64,000 nt of DNA. Origin: Photobacterium iliopiscarium (GTDB lineage Bacteria; Pseudomonadota; Gammaproteobacteria; Enterobacterales; Vibrionaceae). Each line of letters opens with the position of its first letter. Position 1 is the stretch's first letter. The stretch spans positions 1-64,000 of the forward strand of contig NZ_PYOO01000016.1 in NCBI RefSeq assembly GCF_003026395.1, read 5' to 3'. A program made the translations under genes and the position numbers. A model generated the notes under the pieces. The model made no database searches, was not told where the DNA came from, and saw only the letters and a list, made by a program, of their open reading frames with translations. Shown here one piece after another: positions 11,342-23,939 of this stretch.

Positions 11342-12253
11342 ATGCAGAAATACGATATTAAAACCTTTCAGGGCATGATCCTCGCGCTGCAGGATTACTG
11401 GGGCCAACAAGGCTGTACTATTGTGCAACCTCTTGACATGGAAGTGGGCGCAGGTACCTCTCACCCAATGACGTGTCTACGAGCTCTAGGTCCAGAACCA
11501 ATTGCAGCAGCGTATGTACAACCATCTCGTCGTCCAACCGACGGTCGTTACGGTGAAAATCCTAACCGTCTTCAGCATTACTATCAATTCCAAGTAATGC
11601 TTAAGCCGTCTCCAGATAACATTCAAGAACTGTACTTAGGCTCATTAGAAGTGCTAGGTGTAGACACTAAAGTACATGACATCCGTTTTGTAGAAGACAA
11701 CTGGGAAAACCCAACCTTGGGTGCTTGGGGTCTTGGCTGGGAAGTTTGGCTTAACGGTATGGAAGTAACACAGTTTACTTACTTCCAACAAGTTGGCGGC
11801 CTTGAGTGTAAGCCTGTTACAGGTGAAATCACTTACGGTATCGAACGTCTAGCGATGTACATTCAAAACGTTGATTCAGTCTATGACTTAGTTTGGACAG
11901 ATGGCCCATTAGGTAAAGTAACCTACGGTGATATCTTCCATCAAAACGAAGTTGAGCAATCAACTTACAACTTTGAATACGCGGATGTTGATTTCCTATT
12001 TACTTTCTTTGACCAGTGCGAGAAAGAATCACTGAAGCTATTAGCCCTTGAGCAGCCACTGCCACTACCTGCTTACGAGCGTATTTTGAAAGCAGCACAT
12101 GCCTTCAACCTACTTGATGCTCGTAAAGCAATCTCAGTGACTGAGCGTCAACGTTACATTCTACGTATTCGCAATGTAACTAAACAAGTCGCTGAAGCTT
12201 ACTATGCATCACGTGAAGCACTTGGCTTCCCAATGTGTAAAAAAGATAAGTAA
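11342..12253 (+). CDS. glyQ: Glycyl-tRNA synthetase alpha subunit
   Basis: The product is 303 aa (E. coli GlyQ 303). It is the catalytic alpha chain of the bacterial alpha2-beta2 class II glycyl-tRNA synthetase, which charges tRNA-Gly in the cytoplasm. The N-terminus ([17 protein letters not shown]) and the [20 protein letters not shown] block with class II motif residues are highly conserved. GlyS starts 9 bp after its stop, so the two subunits are co-translated from one operon. A putative promoter lies just upstream. Confidence 0.98.
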   Translation: MQKYDIKTFQGMILALQDYWGQQGCTIVQPLDMEVGAGTSHPMTCLRALGPEPIAAAYVQPSRRPTDGRYGENPNRLQHYYQFQVMLKPSPDNIQELYLGSLEVLGVDTKVHDIRFVEDNWENPTLGAWGLGWEVWLNGMEVTQFTYFQQVGGLECKPVTGEITYGIERLAMYIQNVDSVYDLVWTDGPLGKVTYGDIFHQNEVEQSTYNFEYADVDFLFTFFDQCEKESLKLLALEQPLPLPAYERILKAAHAFNLLDARKAISVTERQRYILRIRNVTKQVAEAYYASREALGFPMCKKDK

Positions 12254-12262
12254 GGGATAGCC

Positions 12263-14332
12263 ATGACAGATAAGAATTTCTTAATTGAGCTAGGTACTGA
12301 AGAGTTGCCACCCAAGGCACTTCGCACTCTAGCTGAAGCCTTTGCAGCCAACTTTGAAGCGGAACTAAAAGCCGCTAACTTACCTCACCAAGGTATTAAG
12401 TGGTATGCAGCACCGCGTCGCCTAGCACTTAAAGTAACAGCGCTTGCTGAAAATCAACCTGACAGAATTGTAGAAAAGCGCGGCCCAGCGATTGCGGCAG
12501 CATTTGATGCAGAAGGTAATGCGACTAAAGCCGCTCAAGGTTGGGCGCGTGGTAACGGCATTACGGTTGATCAAGCTGAACGCATGATTACCGATAAAGG
12601 CGAATGGCTACTGTTCAAGCAAGAAGTAAAAGGCCAACCAGCCCAAACATTATTGCCTGAACTTGCCGCAGCGGCACTGGCTAAACTTCCTATTCCACGC
12701 CCAATGCGTTGGGGAAATAAAGACACTCAGTTTATTCGTCCAGTAAAAACACTAACGATGCTATTGGGTGAAGAGCTTATCGAAGGCACTATTTTAGGTG
12801 TTGCTTCTGCGCGTACTATTCGTGGTCACCGCTTTATGGGTGAAGCTGAATTTACTATCGATAACGCTGACCAATACCCTGCGATCTTAGAAGAACGCGG
12901 CAAGGTAATGGCAGACTACGATGCACGTAAAGCGATCATTCTAGCCGATGCTAAAAAAGCAGCTGATGCCGTTGGCGGTATTGCAGATCTTGATGATGAG
13001 CTAGTTGAAGAAGTTACCTCTCTTGTTGAATGGCCAGTCGTGCTGACCGCTTCATTTGAAGAAGAGTTCCTTAAGGTGCCTTCAGAAGCGTTGGTTTACA
13101 CCATGAAAGGTGACCAAAAGTACTTCCCTGTTTACGATACTGAAGGCAAACTAATCCCTAAGTTCATCTTCGTATCTAACATCATCTCAAAGGATCCAAG
13201 CCAAGTTATCTCAGGTAACGAGAAAGTGGTTCGTCCACGTTTGGCTGATGCTGAGTTCTTCTTTAATACTGACCTTAAGAGCAAGTTAGTTGATCGTCTG
13301 CCTCAACTTGAGACCGCTATCTTCCAACAGCAACTAGGTACCATTAAAGATAAAACCGATCGTATCACTGAGCTTGCGGGCTACATTGCAGAGAAGATCG
13401 GCGCAGATGTCACTAACGCTAAGCGTGCTGGCTTACTGGCAAAATGTGACTTAATGACCTCAATGGTATTTGAGTTTACTGAAACCCAGGGTGTTATGGG
13501 TATGCACTATGCGCGTCACGATGGCGAAGCAGAAGATGTTGCACTAGCACTAAACGAACAGTACATGCCGCGTTTTGCTGGCGACCAATTGCCAAGCACT
13601 GGTGTATCATCAGCGGTCGCAATGGCTGACAAACTTGATACTATCGTTGGTATCTTTGGTATTGGCCAAGCACCAAAAGGTAGCGATCCGTTTGCATTAC
13701 GTCGTGCCTCTCTAGGTGTGCTACGTATCATTGTTGAAAATGGTTATGATCTAGACCTTGTCGATTTAGTTGCTAAAGCGCATTCACTATTTGGTGATAA
13801 GCTAACTAACGCTACGGTTGATTCAGATGTGATTGAATTCATGCTTGGTCGTTTCCGCGCATGGTATCAAGACGCAGGTTTCAGCATTGATGTTATTCAA
13901 GCAGTACTAGCAATGCACCCTACTCAACCGTCTGATTTTGACAAGCGTGTTAAAGCGGTAAGTCATTTCCGTGAGTTAGATGCAGCAGAATCACTAGCCG
14001 CTGCGAACAAGCGTGTGGGTAATATTCTTGCTAAATTTGATGGTGAACTACCAACAACTGTTGATAACAGCTTATTAGTAGAAGCCGCAGAGAAAGAACT
14101 AGCAGCGAAAGTTGAGACAGTAGTCGCAACCCTAGCGCCAGTATTCGCTGCCGGTGATTACCAGCAAGCATTAACAGAGCTAGCATCACTACGTGAACCT
14201 GTAGATGCGTTCTTTGATAACGTAATGGTAATGGCTGATGACGAACAACTTAAAGTTAACCGTCTAGCACTGCTTAACCTACTACGTAACCAGTTCTTAC
14301 AAGTAGCCGATATTTCATTACTGCAAAAGTAA
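12263..14332 (+). CDS. glyS: Glycyl-tRNA synthetase beta subunit
   Basis: The product is 689 aa (E. coli GlyS 689). The beta chain binds tRNA-Gly and completes the alpha2-beta2 enzyme; it has HD-like and C-terminal anticodon-binding (DALR-type) regions. The N-terminal [15 protein letters not shown] motif is diagnostic. The start has AAGGGATAGCC upstream. It is the last gene of the glyQS operon, with a strong terminator 28 bp after the stop. The parS site follows in the intergenic region. Confidence 0.98.
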   Translation: MTDKNFLIELGTEELPPKALRTLAEAFAANFEAELKAANLPHQGIKWYAAPRRLALKVTALAENQPDRIVEKRGPAIAAAFDAEGNATKAAQGWARGNGITVDQAERMITDKGEWLLFKQEVKGQPAQTLLPELAAAALAKLPIPRPMRWGNKDTQFIRPVKTLTMLLGEELIEGTILGVASARTIRGHRFMGEAEFTIDNADQYPAILEERGKVMADYDARKAIILADAKKAADAVGGIADLDDELVEEVTSLVEWPVVLTASFEEEFLKVPSEALVYTMKGDQKYFPVYDTEGKLIPKFIFVSNIISKDPSQVISGNEKVVRPRLADAEFFFNTDLKSKLVDRLPQLETAIFQQQLGTIKDKTDRITELAGYIAEKIGADVTNAKRAGLLAKCDLMTSMVFEFTETQGVMGMHYARHDGEAEDVALALNEQYMPRFAGDQLPSTGVSSAVAMADKLDTIVGIFGIGQAPKGSDPFALRRASLGVLRIIVENGYDLDLVDLVAKAHSLFGDKLTNATVDSDVIEFMLGRFRAWYQDAGFSIDVIQAVLAMHPTQPSDFDKRVKAVSHFRELDAAESLAAANKRVGNILAKFDGELPTTVDNSLLVEAAEKELAAKVETVVATLAPVFAAGDYQQALTELASLREPVDAFFDNVMVMADDEQLKVNRLALLNLLRNQFLQVADISLLQK

Positions 14333-14360
14333 CGATTATCGCTAATAAATAAGAATGACT

Positions 14361-14385
14361 AACCACGCTGCGGCGTGGTTTTTTT
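14361..14385 (+). terminator. Rho-independent terminator of glyQS
   Basis: AACCACGC and GCGTGGTT form a perfect stem with a short loop, followed by T5 after the paired TT. Confidence 0.9.
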
Positions 14386-14412
14386 ATAACTTAAATATTG
14401 GTAATTTAATAT

Positions 14413-14428
14413 TGTTCCACGTGAAACA
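14413..14428. other. parS: parS centromere-like site (ParB binding)
   Basis: The 16-mer TGTTCCACGTGAAACA differs by one base from the canonical palindrome TGTTTCACGTGAAACA and keeps the CACGTG core. Such sites are bound by ParB, which spreads along DNA and is acted on by ParA to segregate origins. It lies in the glyS-avtA intergenic space about 19 kb from oriC. The parAB genes encoding its partners are at 35917-37619. It is the only full-quality copy I found by eye in the window. Confidence 0.9.
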
Positions 14429-14568
14429 TTCGACACAGCCGACCACTACCATTTAGGGTAACTAAGGGTTTCGCTTCTGGTTACAATCAGGTATTTTGAT
14501 CTATCGCCCATCATATAACGGGCATCGCAAGCACGTAATCCTGCACTAATATAGAGGTCGATAGCACC

Positions 14569-15819
14569 ATGGAATTTTCTGGCTTTGGCGATAAGTTCGC
14601 TGGTGATTCAGGCATTACTCAATTAATGCACGATTTAAATGATGGCTTAACCAACCCTGACGCGATCATGCTCGGGGGGGGTAATCCCGCTCAAATACCT
14701 GCGATGGTTGATTATTTTAATCAGTTGCTGGTTGAAATGGCGGCCTCTGGCGAATTAACTGCGTCGATCACCAACTATGATGGCCCCCAAGGAAAAGACC
14801 GATTTATTAGTGCCCTTGCGACCTTACTTAAGCAACATTATGGTTGGGACATCAACAGTAAAAACATCACCCTCACCAACGGCAGTCAAAGTGCCTTTTT
14901 TAATTTATTTAATTTATTAGCGGGTAAATGCCATAGTGGTGCGAGTAAGAAAATTCTATTACCGCTGTCACCAGAATACATTGGCTATGCTGATGTGGGT
15001 CTAGAACCGAATATGTTTGTCTCTTACCAACCGACGATCAGCTTATTGAATAATGGTTTATTTAAATACCATATTGATTTTAGTCAATTGGTTATTGATG
15101 ACAGCATTGGTGCAATTTGTGCTTCTCGCCCCACCAACCCAACTGGGAACGTACTGACTGATGACGAGGTTAAACAGCTCGACACACTCGCCCAATCCCA
15201 CAATATTCCACTGATTATCGACAATGCTTATGGCATGCCTTTTCCTGATATTATCTTTGCTGATGTGACCCCGTTTTGGAACAGTAATACTATTTTATGT
15301 ATGAGCTTATCCAAACTTGGCTTGCCGGGCATTCGCTGCGGGATTGTAATTGCTAATGAAGACATTATTACTGCGTTAACCAATATCAACGGTATTATCA
15401 ACCTTGCACCGGGTAGCTTAGGGCCTGCGATTGCCGATAAGCTTATCGAGCGTAATGATTTATTGCGATTAAGTCATGACGTTATTCAACCGTTTTATCA
15501 ACGTAAAGCACAATATGCCGTGAGCCGATTACAGCATTATATTACCGATCCACGGTTTAGAATTCATAAACCAGAAGGCGCTATATTTTTATGGCTATGG
15601 TGTGATGAATTACCGATCACGACTAAAGAGCTTTACCAACGTTTAAAAACGCGTGGCGTATTAATCGTTCCTGGTGAATATTTCTTTATTGGTTTACAAC
15701 AACCATGGCAACACAGTCAGCAATGTATACGCATGAACTACGTTCAAAGTGACGAACAAATGGAGCGAGGCATTAAAATTATTGCAGAAGAAATCACTCG
15801 AGCTTATGCCATGGGTTAG
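14569..15819 (+). CDS. avtA: Valine-pyruvate aminotransferase
   Basis: The product is 416 aa (E. coli AvtA 417). It is a fold-type I PLP aminotransferase (class I/II) that moves amino groups between valine and pyruvate and contributes to alanine synthesis. Visible features are NYDGPQGKDRFISALA near the N-terminus, the ASRPTNPTGNVLTD substrate/PLP segment (about 185-198) and the Schiff-base lysine K249 in SLSKLGLPGIRCG. The gene stands alone, with about 236 bp of upstream sequence containing parS, and ends at a terminator shared with gyrB. Confidence 0.93.
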   Translation: MEFSGFGDKFAGDSGITQLMHDLNDGLTNPDAIMLGGGNPAQIPAMVDYFNQLLVEMAASGELTASITNYDGPQGKDRFISALATLLKQHYGWDINSKNITLTNGSQSAFFNLFNLLAGKCHSGASKKILLPLSPEYIGYADVGLEPNMFVSYQPTISLLNNGLFKYHIDFSQLVIDDSIGAICASRPTNPTGNVLTDDEVKQLDTLAQSHNIPLIIDNAYGMPFPDIIFADVTPFWNSNTILCMSLSKLGLPGIRCGIVIANEDIITALTNINGIINLAPGSLGPAIADKLIERNDLLRLSHDVIQPFYQRKAQYAVSRLQHYITDPRFRIHKPEGAIFLWLWCDELPITTKELYQRLKTRGVLIVPGEYFFIGLQQPWQHSQQCIRMNYVQSDEQMERGIKIIAEEITRAYAMG

Positions 15820-15843
15820 CCCAATTCTGCCCTCCCCTCTAAT

Positions 15844-15866
15844 CTACAGACTACAGACTACAGACT
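15844..15866. repeat. Short tandem repeat, CTACAGA x3
   Basis: Three exact copies of the 7-mer CTACAGA plus two bases lie between the avtA stop and its terminator. The repeat is too short to indicate a known element; copy number could vary between strains. Confidence 0.8.
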
Positions 15867-15880
15867 AAAATCATCACATA

Positions 15881-15911
15881 AAAAAACGCCGCTAATAATA
15901 GCGGCGTTTTT
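15881..15911. terminator. Bidirectional terminator between avtA and gyrB
   Basis: AACGCCGC pairs perfectly with GCGGCGTT around an 8-nt loop, with an A6 run before and a T run after. It can end avtA (plus) and the dnaA-dnaN-recF-gyrB transcript (minus). Confidence 0.9.
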
Positions 15912-15934
15912 ATAAGTATTAATCTAATGACAAA

Positions 15935-18370
<2,436 letters not shown>

Positions 18371-19453
18371 TTAATTATCCTGTGTTATCTTGCCGTGTTC
18401 AACCATGAACAACTTACCGTTTTCATCAAGCATATCAATCACTTGCTCGCGACTAATAGCACTAATGAACACTTGGGCGTTAGTTTCCTTTAGTCGTTGC
18501 GCAAGCAACGCTCGCCTATGGCTATCCAATTCGGAAGCAAAATCATCAATTAGGTAAATACACTGTTTGCCGGTGGCCTCTGTCAGATGTAAACCTTGCG
18601 CTAAACGCAACGCACACACCATTAACTTTAGCTGACCGCGGGACAATACGTCCTCAACCGGTATTCCAGCAACTTTAATCCGTAAATCAGCCTTATGGGG
18701 CCCACTTACGGTATAGCCAAGCTGACAGTCACGCTCAAAATTACGTTGCAGCAGCTCAGCATACGGTGTTTCTTTTTCCCAGCCACGGTAAAAACCGAGC
18801 TGGATTTCAAATTCAGGTAGGAACACCTGACATATTTCAGCCGCTTTAATCTTAACAGCTGTAATGTATTCTTGACGCCACACACTTATTTGTTCTGCAA
18901 GTAACGCCAGCTCTTGATCCCAGTAACTGAGCTCACGATAGCTACGTGCCTGCTTTAATAATGCATTGCGCTGTTTAGTCAGTCGTTTTAAGCGGCTCCA
19001 TGCATTATAGAACTTTGGTTCAACATGAAACACACCCCAGTCAATAAAAGACCGTCGAAATTTAGGTCCGCCGATCAATAAATCAAACCCTTCCGGGGTA
19101 ATTAACTGTAACGGTAAAATCTGGGCTAACTGCGCTAACTTTTGGCCACCTTCACCACCTATTTTAACTTCAGTGGTGCCATCACGTTGCTTACTGATCC
19201 CCAACGGTAAAGTAAGGTTATTGTTATCAGTAACTCGACCATGAATAAACAATTGTTGTTGCTCATGACGAATAACGCGACTGGTTAAATGGCTACGAAA
19301 CGAACGCCCATGCCCTAAATAATGAATTGCTTCAAGGACACTGGTTTTACCGCTGCCATTAGCGCCAACTAAAAAATTAAACCCACTGGCTAGCGTAATA
19401 TCACACTGAGCAATATTGCGAAAATCCTGCACCAATAACCGAGTAAGTGCCAT
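18371..19453 (-). CDS. recF: DNA replication and repair protein RecF
   Basis: The product is 360 aa (E. coli RecF 357). It is an SMC-like ATPase that, with RecO and RecR, loads RecA on gapped DNA at stalled forks. Walker A is GANGSGKTS at 30-38. The ABC-type signature region [18 protein letters not shown] and Walker [14 protein letters not shown] are visible in the C-terminal third. Its ATG lies 2 bp beyond the dnaN stop, so translation is probably coupled. GyrB follows after 15 bp. Confidence 0.98.
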   Translation of the reverse strand: MALTRLLVQDFRNIAQCDITLASGFNFLVGANGSGKTSVLEAIHYLGHGRSFRSHLTSRVIRHEQQQLFIHGRVTDNNNLTLPLGISKQRDGTTEVKIGGEGGQKLAQLAQILPLQLITPEGFDLLIGGPKFRRSFIDWGVFHVEPKFYNAWSRLKRLTKQRNALLKQARSYRELSYWDQELALLAEQISVWRQEYITAVKIKAAEICQVFLPEFEIQLGFYRGWEKETPYAELLQRNFERDCQLGYTVSGPHKADLRIKVAGIPVEDVLSRGQLKLMVCALRLAQGLHLTEATGKQCIYLIDDFASELDSHRRALLAQRLKETNAQVFISAISREQVIDMLDENGKLFMVEHGKITQDN

Positions 19454-19455
19454 AA

Positions 19456-20556
19456 TTACAATCTAATTGGCATTACTACATACATGGCTTCATCATTGGT
19501 TGCATCTTCAATTAATGACGGTGCATTGGCATCCGATAACGACAACCGTACTTGATCACACTTCAACGTGTTCAATACATCAAGCACATAGCTAACATTA
19601 AAACCAATTTCTAAGCTATCACCCTCATAATCAACATCAAGAAACTCTTCCGCTTCTTCTTGTTCAGGGTTATTGGCCGTAATGCGCATTTCACCATTAG
19701 ATAAACCGACTCTAACACCACGGAATTTCTCATTAGATAGAATAGCTGCTCGCGCAAATGCTTTACGCATCTCATCACAGTTTGCTTCAACAAACTTAGT
19801 GCTATTTTGTGGCATTACACGACGGTAGTCAGGGAAGCGGCCATCAACCAGTTTAGAGGTAAACACAAAGTTACCAACGGTAGCTCGCAAATTTGAATGA
19901 CCAATCTGAATATTAACCAACGCCTCAGGGTTATCAAACAACCGTACTAATTCTAATACCCCTTTACGCGGTACTATAATTTGTTTCGTCGGTAAATCAT
20001 GACCGGTATCAATCGCACACACCGCCATACGGTGGCCATCGGTTGCTACTGAACGTAAATGTTGGCTATCGGTTTCAAACAACATTCCATTGAGGTAATA
20101 ACGCACATCTTGGTTTGCCATTGAAAACTGAGTGCTATCAATCAACTGACGCATGCGGCCTTGTTCAATAGTAAATTCAACTTCGCTTTGCCAATCTTCA
20201 ATATTAGGAAAATCAGCCGCAGGCAATGTCGTTAGTGTATAGCGACTACGACCAGAGCGAATTAACACTCGATCACCTTCATAGATAACCGCAATGGTTG
20301 CACTATCAGGCAAACCACGACAAATATCTAAAAATTTACGTGACGGTACCGTAACAGCACCCGCTTCGAAATCGCCTTCTAGTGCAATTTTAGCAATGAG
20401 CTCCACTTCAAGATCGGTACCTGTCATCGACAAGCACCCATTCTCAACTTGCAGCAAAATATTGCCTAAAATAGGTAATGATGGACGACCACCTAATGCA
20501 CCAGTCACCTGCTGCAAAGGTTTTAATAAATGTTCACGTTCAACAGTAAATTTCAT
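19456..20556 (-). CDS. dnaN: DNA polymerase III beta sliding clamp
   Basis: The product is 366 aa, exactly the usual clamp length. It forms the dimeric ring that tethers DNA polymerase III to the template and is the hub for Hda, MutS and other clamp-binding proteins. The start [17 protein letters not shown], the [17 protein letters not shown] block and the C-terminal MYVVMPIRL are conserved. Its start is one nucleotide past the dnaA stop, indicating one operon with likely translational coupling. Confidence 0.99.
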   Translation of the reverse strand: MKFTVEREHLLKPLQQVTGALGGRPSLPILGNILLQVENGCLSMTGTDLEVELIAKIALEGDFEAGAVTVPSRKFLDICRGLPDSATIAVIYEGDRVLIRSGRSRYTLTTLPAADFPNIEDWQSEVEFTIEQGRMRQLIDSTQFSMANQDVRYYLNGMLFETDSQHLRSVATDGHRMAVCAIDTGHDLPTKQIIVPRKGVLELVRLFDNPEALVNIQIGHSNLRATVGNFVFTSKLVDGRFPDYRRVMPQNSTKFVEANCDEMRKAFARAAILSNEKFRGVRVGLSNGEMRITANNPEQEEAEEFLDVDYEGDSLEIGFNVSYVLDVLNTLKCDQVRLSLSDANAPSLIEDATNDEAMYVVMPIRL

Positions 20557-20557
20557 A

Positions 20558-21955
20558 TTAAGACGACAACGTTCTAATTAGGTTTGAATAATCTTCTTTA
20601 ATATCGTGGCTTTCTTCACGTAACTGCTCAATCTTACGACAAGCATGGAGCACGGTAGTATGATCGCGACCACCAAAGGCATCGCCAATCTCAGGAAGAC
20701 TGTGGTTTGTCAATTCTTTAGCCAATGCCATTGCCATTTGACGCGGACGAGCAACACTACGCGAGCGACGCTTAGACAACATATCAGCCATCTTTATTTT
20801 ATAATATTCAGCAACCGTTTTCTGAATATTATCAATCGTCACCAACTTTTCTTGTAGTGCTAATAAATCACGTAACGCTTCACGTACAAAATCAATCGTG
20901 ATCGCGCGACCAGTAAAGTTAGCATTGGCAATCACACGATTCAATGCACCTTCTAGTTCACGGACATTGGAACGTAACCGCTTCGCAATAAAGAACGCCA
21001 CTTCATCTGCCAGACGAATATTATGATCTTCAGCTTTCTTCATTAAAATAGCGACGCGGGTTTCCAGCTCTGGTGGTTCAATGGCGACAGTTAGTCCCCA
21101 CCCAAAGCGTGATTTTAAACGATCTTCAACCCCATTAATTTCACGAGGGTAACGATCTGAGGTCAAAATAATTTGTTGATTACCTTCTAGTAGTGCATTG
21201 AAGGTATGAAAAAATTCTTCTTGAGAACGTTCTTTATTGGCAAAGAATTGAATGTCATCAATCAATAGTGCGTCAACACTGCGGTAATAACGCTTAAATT
21301 CTTCAATGGCATTATTTTGTAGCGCCTTCACCATATCTTGTACAAAACGCTCTGAATGCATGTAAACCACTTTGGCGTTAGGTTTACGATTCGCAATCGC
21401 ATTACCGACCGCGTGCAATAAGTGTGTTTTACCTAAACCCGTACCACCATATAAAAATAATGGATTATAGGCCGCCCCAGGGTTATCAGATACCTGACGA
21501 CAAGCAGCAAGACCTAATTGGTTTGACTTACCTTCCACAAAATTATTGAAATTATGTTTAGGGTTCACATTTGAACGATAACCACCCGGTGATTCAGTTT
21601 GTACCGGAGACGGTGCGGGTTCATAACGCATTGGCTCAGGTTCGGTGCGCGGTCTTGATTGCGGTAATGTAAACACAGGAGGTGCAACCGGTTGAGGCGC
21701 TGCAACAACAGGTTTACTACCTACTTCAAAATGCAGACTCGGAACATCAGCACCACAAAATTCATTAAGCAGACGATTAATATTATTAAGATATTTATCA
21801 CGCACCCAATCAAGTACAAACCGATTAGGGGCAAATAATGTCAAGGTATGATCATTTAACTCAGCCTGAAGCGGACGCAGCCACACACTGAATTCTGTCG
21901 CAGGGAGTTCTTCCTGAAGGCGTTGAAGGCACTGCAACCATAGCGAAGATGACAA
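20558..21955 (-). CDS. dnaA: Chromosomal replication initiator protein DnaA (TTG start)
   Basis: The product is 465 aa from a TTG at 21955. That start gives the standard Vibrio-type N-terminus ([21 protein letters not shown]) and has GGAG 6 bp upstream. The open frame extends to another TTG at 22018, but that would add a non-conserved hydrophobic leader. Domain I lies at about 1-85 and a proline-rich linker at about 90-130. The AAA+ domain III follows, with Walker [10 protein letters not shown] and Walker [10 protein letters not shown]. Domain IV ends with the DnaA-box binding signature [19 protein letters not shown]. It initiates replication by melting oriC, which lies about 11 kb away. Confidence 0.97.
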   Translation of the reverse strand: MSSSLWLQCLQRLQEELPATEFSVWLRPLQAELNDHTLTLFAPNRFVLDWVRDKYLNNINRLLNEFCGADVPSLHFEVGSKPVVAAPQPVAPPVFTLPQSRPRTEPEPMRYEPAPSPVQTESPGGYRSNVNPKHNFNNFVEGKSNQLGLAACRQVSDNPGAAYNPLFLYGGTGLGKTHLLHAVGNAIANRKPNAKVVYMHSERFVQDMVKALQNNAIEEFKRYYRSVDALLIDDIQFFANKERSQEEFFHTFNALLEGNQQIILTSDRYPREINGVEDRLKSRFGWGLTVAIEPPELETRVAILMKKAEDHNIRLADEVAFFIAKRLRSNVRELEGALNRVIANANFTGRAITIDFVREALRDLLALQEKLVTIDNIQKTVAEYYKIKMADMLSKRRSRSVARPRQMAMALAKELTNHSLPEIGDAFGGRDHTTVLHACRKIEQLREESHDIKEDYSNLIRTLSS

Positions 21956-22431
21956 AGTAGACTCCACACTGAATAAACAAATACAAAAAAGGAAGATAAT
22001 TTTATACTCGCTGAACAAGGATCGCTAGTAAAGAGATCCCAGATCCAGTGAATAAGATCGAACTTATGCACATAGATCTCACAATAAAATGCAAGATCAG
22101 CACAATTTAACCCACCTTTACCCACAGCTATATTAACACAGCTGCCACAAAGATAAGTCGTTCATTCCCCGTTTAATGCTGTTTTTACTCAATAATGACC
22201 ATAATATCGTCAACCATTATCATCCACAGGGAAAACCTCACGCTGTGGGTAACCTTTTATGACAATCAGCGTACTTTTGTATGCCTTAAAAAGCATGATA
22301 TTAAGTCGTAATATGTCGCTAGCCAAACAAATGGTTATTTCAAATAACTGTTAATTATTATCTTTATGATTAAATATCGAGGTAGGATGGTTTCACCAAA
22401 TAAAGCCCTATAAAGGTAAGGAAAACACCGA
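21956..22431. promoter_or_regulatory. dnaA control region, divergent from the amino-acid ABC operon
   Basis: This 476-bp gene-free stretch separates dnaA from the ABC transporter. Six GATC sites cluster at 22019-22099, as in SeqA/Dam-controlled dnaA promoters. Three 9-mers resemble the DnaA box TTATCCACA with one mismatch: 22118-22126 (TTACCCACA, plus), 22220-22228 (TCATCCACA, plus) and 22244-22252 (TTACCCACA, minus). This suggests autoregulation of dnaA. Promoter elements could not be assigned confidently. The part near 22410-22431 carries the ribosome-binding site for the downstream binding protein. Confidence 0.6.
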
Positions 22432-23187
22432 ATGAAAAACTGGATAAAAACATTAGTGATCGCCAGCACACTATTGGCGAGTACAACCACCAGTGTCATG
22501 GCAGCGACCACCGTAAAAGTGGGCATGTCTGGTCGTTATTTTCCGTTTACTTTTGTCAGTCAAGATAAGCTACAAGGGTTTGAAGTTGATCTTTGGAATG
22601 CGATTGGTAAACGCAATGATTACAAGGTTGAGTTTGTTACCGCTAGCTTTTCTGGTTTATTTGGTCAATTAGAAACAGGGCGTGTTGATACCATTTCAAA
22701 TCAAATTGCCATCACTCCAGCCCGTCAAGCCAAATTCTTATTTAGTCAACCTTATGTCATTGACGGTGCACAATTAGTCGTTCGTAAAGGCAATAACAGC
22801 ATCCACTCAACAGCTGACTTAGATGGTAAAACAGTCGGAGTAAACCTTGGTTCAAACTATGCACAACTGCTCCGTAAGCTGCCTAATGCCGATAAAATTA
22901 ATATCAAAACCTATGACAGTGGTATTGAACAAGATGTCGCTTTAGGACGTACCGATGCTTTTGTGATGGATCGTTTATCGTCAGTTGCGGTTATTAATAC
23001 TAAACACTTACCATTACAACTTGCAGGCAAACCATTTGCGACCGTTGAAAGTGCGTGGCCATTTTTAAATAACGCCAAAGGTAAATTACTCCAACAACAA
23101 GTAAATCAAGCCTTAGTCGCAATGCGTAAAGACGGCACGCTCGCCGCAATATCAAACAAATGGTTCCATACTGATATCACTCAATAA
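22432..23187 (+). CDS. Amino-acid ABC transporter, periplasmic substrate-binding protein (possibly cystine)
   Basis: The product is 251 aa. A Sec signal peptide is likely cleaved after residue 24 (SVMA). A bacterial extracellular solute-binding family 3 domain follows, with KVGMSGRYFPFTFVSQDKLQGFEVDLW and the LFGQLETGRVDTISNQIAIT block typical of cystine/polar amino-acid binders. It delivers substrate to the permease and ATPase encoded directly downstream. The same three-gene set sits beside dnaA in Vibrio cholerae. Cystine specificity (TcyJ-like) is a guess from family resemblance; other polar amino acids are possible. Confidence 0.88.
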   Translation: MKNWIKTLVIASTLLASTTTSVMAATTVKVGMSGRYFPFTFVSQDKLQGFEVDLWNAIGKRNDYKVEFVTASFSGLFGQLETGRVDTISNQIAITPARQAKFLFSQPYVIDGAQLVVRKGNNSIHSTADLDGKTVGVNLGSNYAQLLRKLPNADKINIKTYDSGIEQDVALGRTDAFVMDRLSSVAVINTKHLPLQLAGKPFATVESAWPFLNNAKGKLLQQQVNQALVAMRKDGTLAAISNKWFHTDITQ

Positions 23188-23267
23188 TTAACGTCTTCAC
23201 CATCGCAACCCTTGCAATGGTGAATTTATTTACATCGCTTGCACAGCCAGAATAACGGATCACCATT

Positions 23268-23939
23268 ATGGGTTTTGATTTTAATTATATGTTGTCGTTG
23301 ATTCCTATTTTGTTGAAATACCTGCCAACGACATTACTCATGGCCTCTATTGGTGCCATTTTTGCCCTTTTACTGGGTTTAATTATTGCTTTAATTCGCA
23401 TTTATAAGCTGCCATTACTCAACCCTCTAATTCAACTCTATATCAGCTTTTTCCGCGGCACCCCGTTGTTAGTGCAACTATTTTTATTGTATTACGGCTT
23501 ACCACAAATACTGCCAAGCTTAGTCGGATTAGACGCATTTAATGCCGCAGTTATCGGCCTTAGCCTTCACTTTGCCGCTTACATGGCGGAAAGTATTCGT
23601 GCCGCTATTCTGGGTGTTGATCGTAGTCAACGAGAAGCTAGCCTTTCGATTGGCATGACAGAATCACAAACTATGTGGCGAATTATTTTACCGCAAGCCA
23701 CTCGTATCGCTTTGCCTTCGCTCATGAACTATTTCATTGATATGATCAAATCAACATCATTGGCCTTTACACTGGGTGTGCCAGAAATTATGGCCAAAGC
23801 GCAAATGGAAGCATCATCTAGCTTTAAATTCTTTGAAGCATTCCTTGCTGTTGCTATTATATATTGGGGTGTGGTGATAGTGCTTACTCGCTTACAACAA
23901 TTAGCTGAAACACGCTTAGATAGGGCTTACGTACGATGA
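23268..23939 (+). CDS. Amino-acid ABC transporter permease
   Basis: The product is 223 aa, an HisM/TcyL-type inner-membrane permease with about five transmembrane segments. The N-terminal part contains YISFFRGTPLLVQLFLLYYG, characteristic of polar amino-acid permeases. The cytoplasmic EAA loop is REASLSIGMTESQTMWRIILPQA (about 123-145), which contacts the ATPase. It starts 80 bp after the binding-protein gene and overlaps the ATPase start by 4 bp (ATGA). Only one permease gene is present, so the transporter is presumably a homodimer in the membrane. Confidence 0.9.
   Translation: MGFDFNYMLSLIPILLKYLPTTLLMASIGAIFALLLGLIIALIRIYKLPLLNPLIQLYISFFRGTPLLVQLFLLYYGLPQILPSLVGLDAFNAAVIGLSLHFAAYMAESIRAAILGVDRSQREASLSIGMTESQTMWRIILPQATRIALPSLMNYFIDMIKSTSLAFTLGVPEIMAKAQMEASSSFKFFEAFLAVAIIYWGVVIVLTRLQQLAETRLDRAYVR

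Noticed and set aside
12205..12220. parS-like TGCATCACGTGAAGCA inside glyQ
   Set aside because: It matches 13 of 16 bases including the CACGTG core, but it lies in a conserved coding segment (YYASREAL) and both arms are disrupted. Chance from codon use is the simpler explanation.
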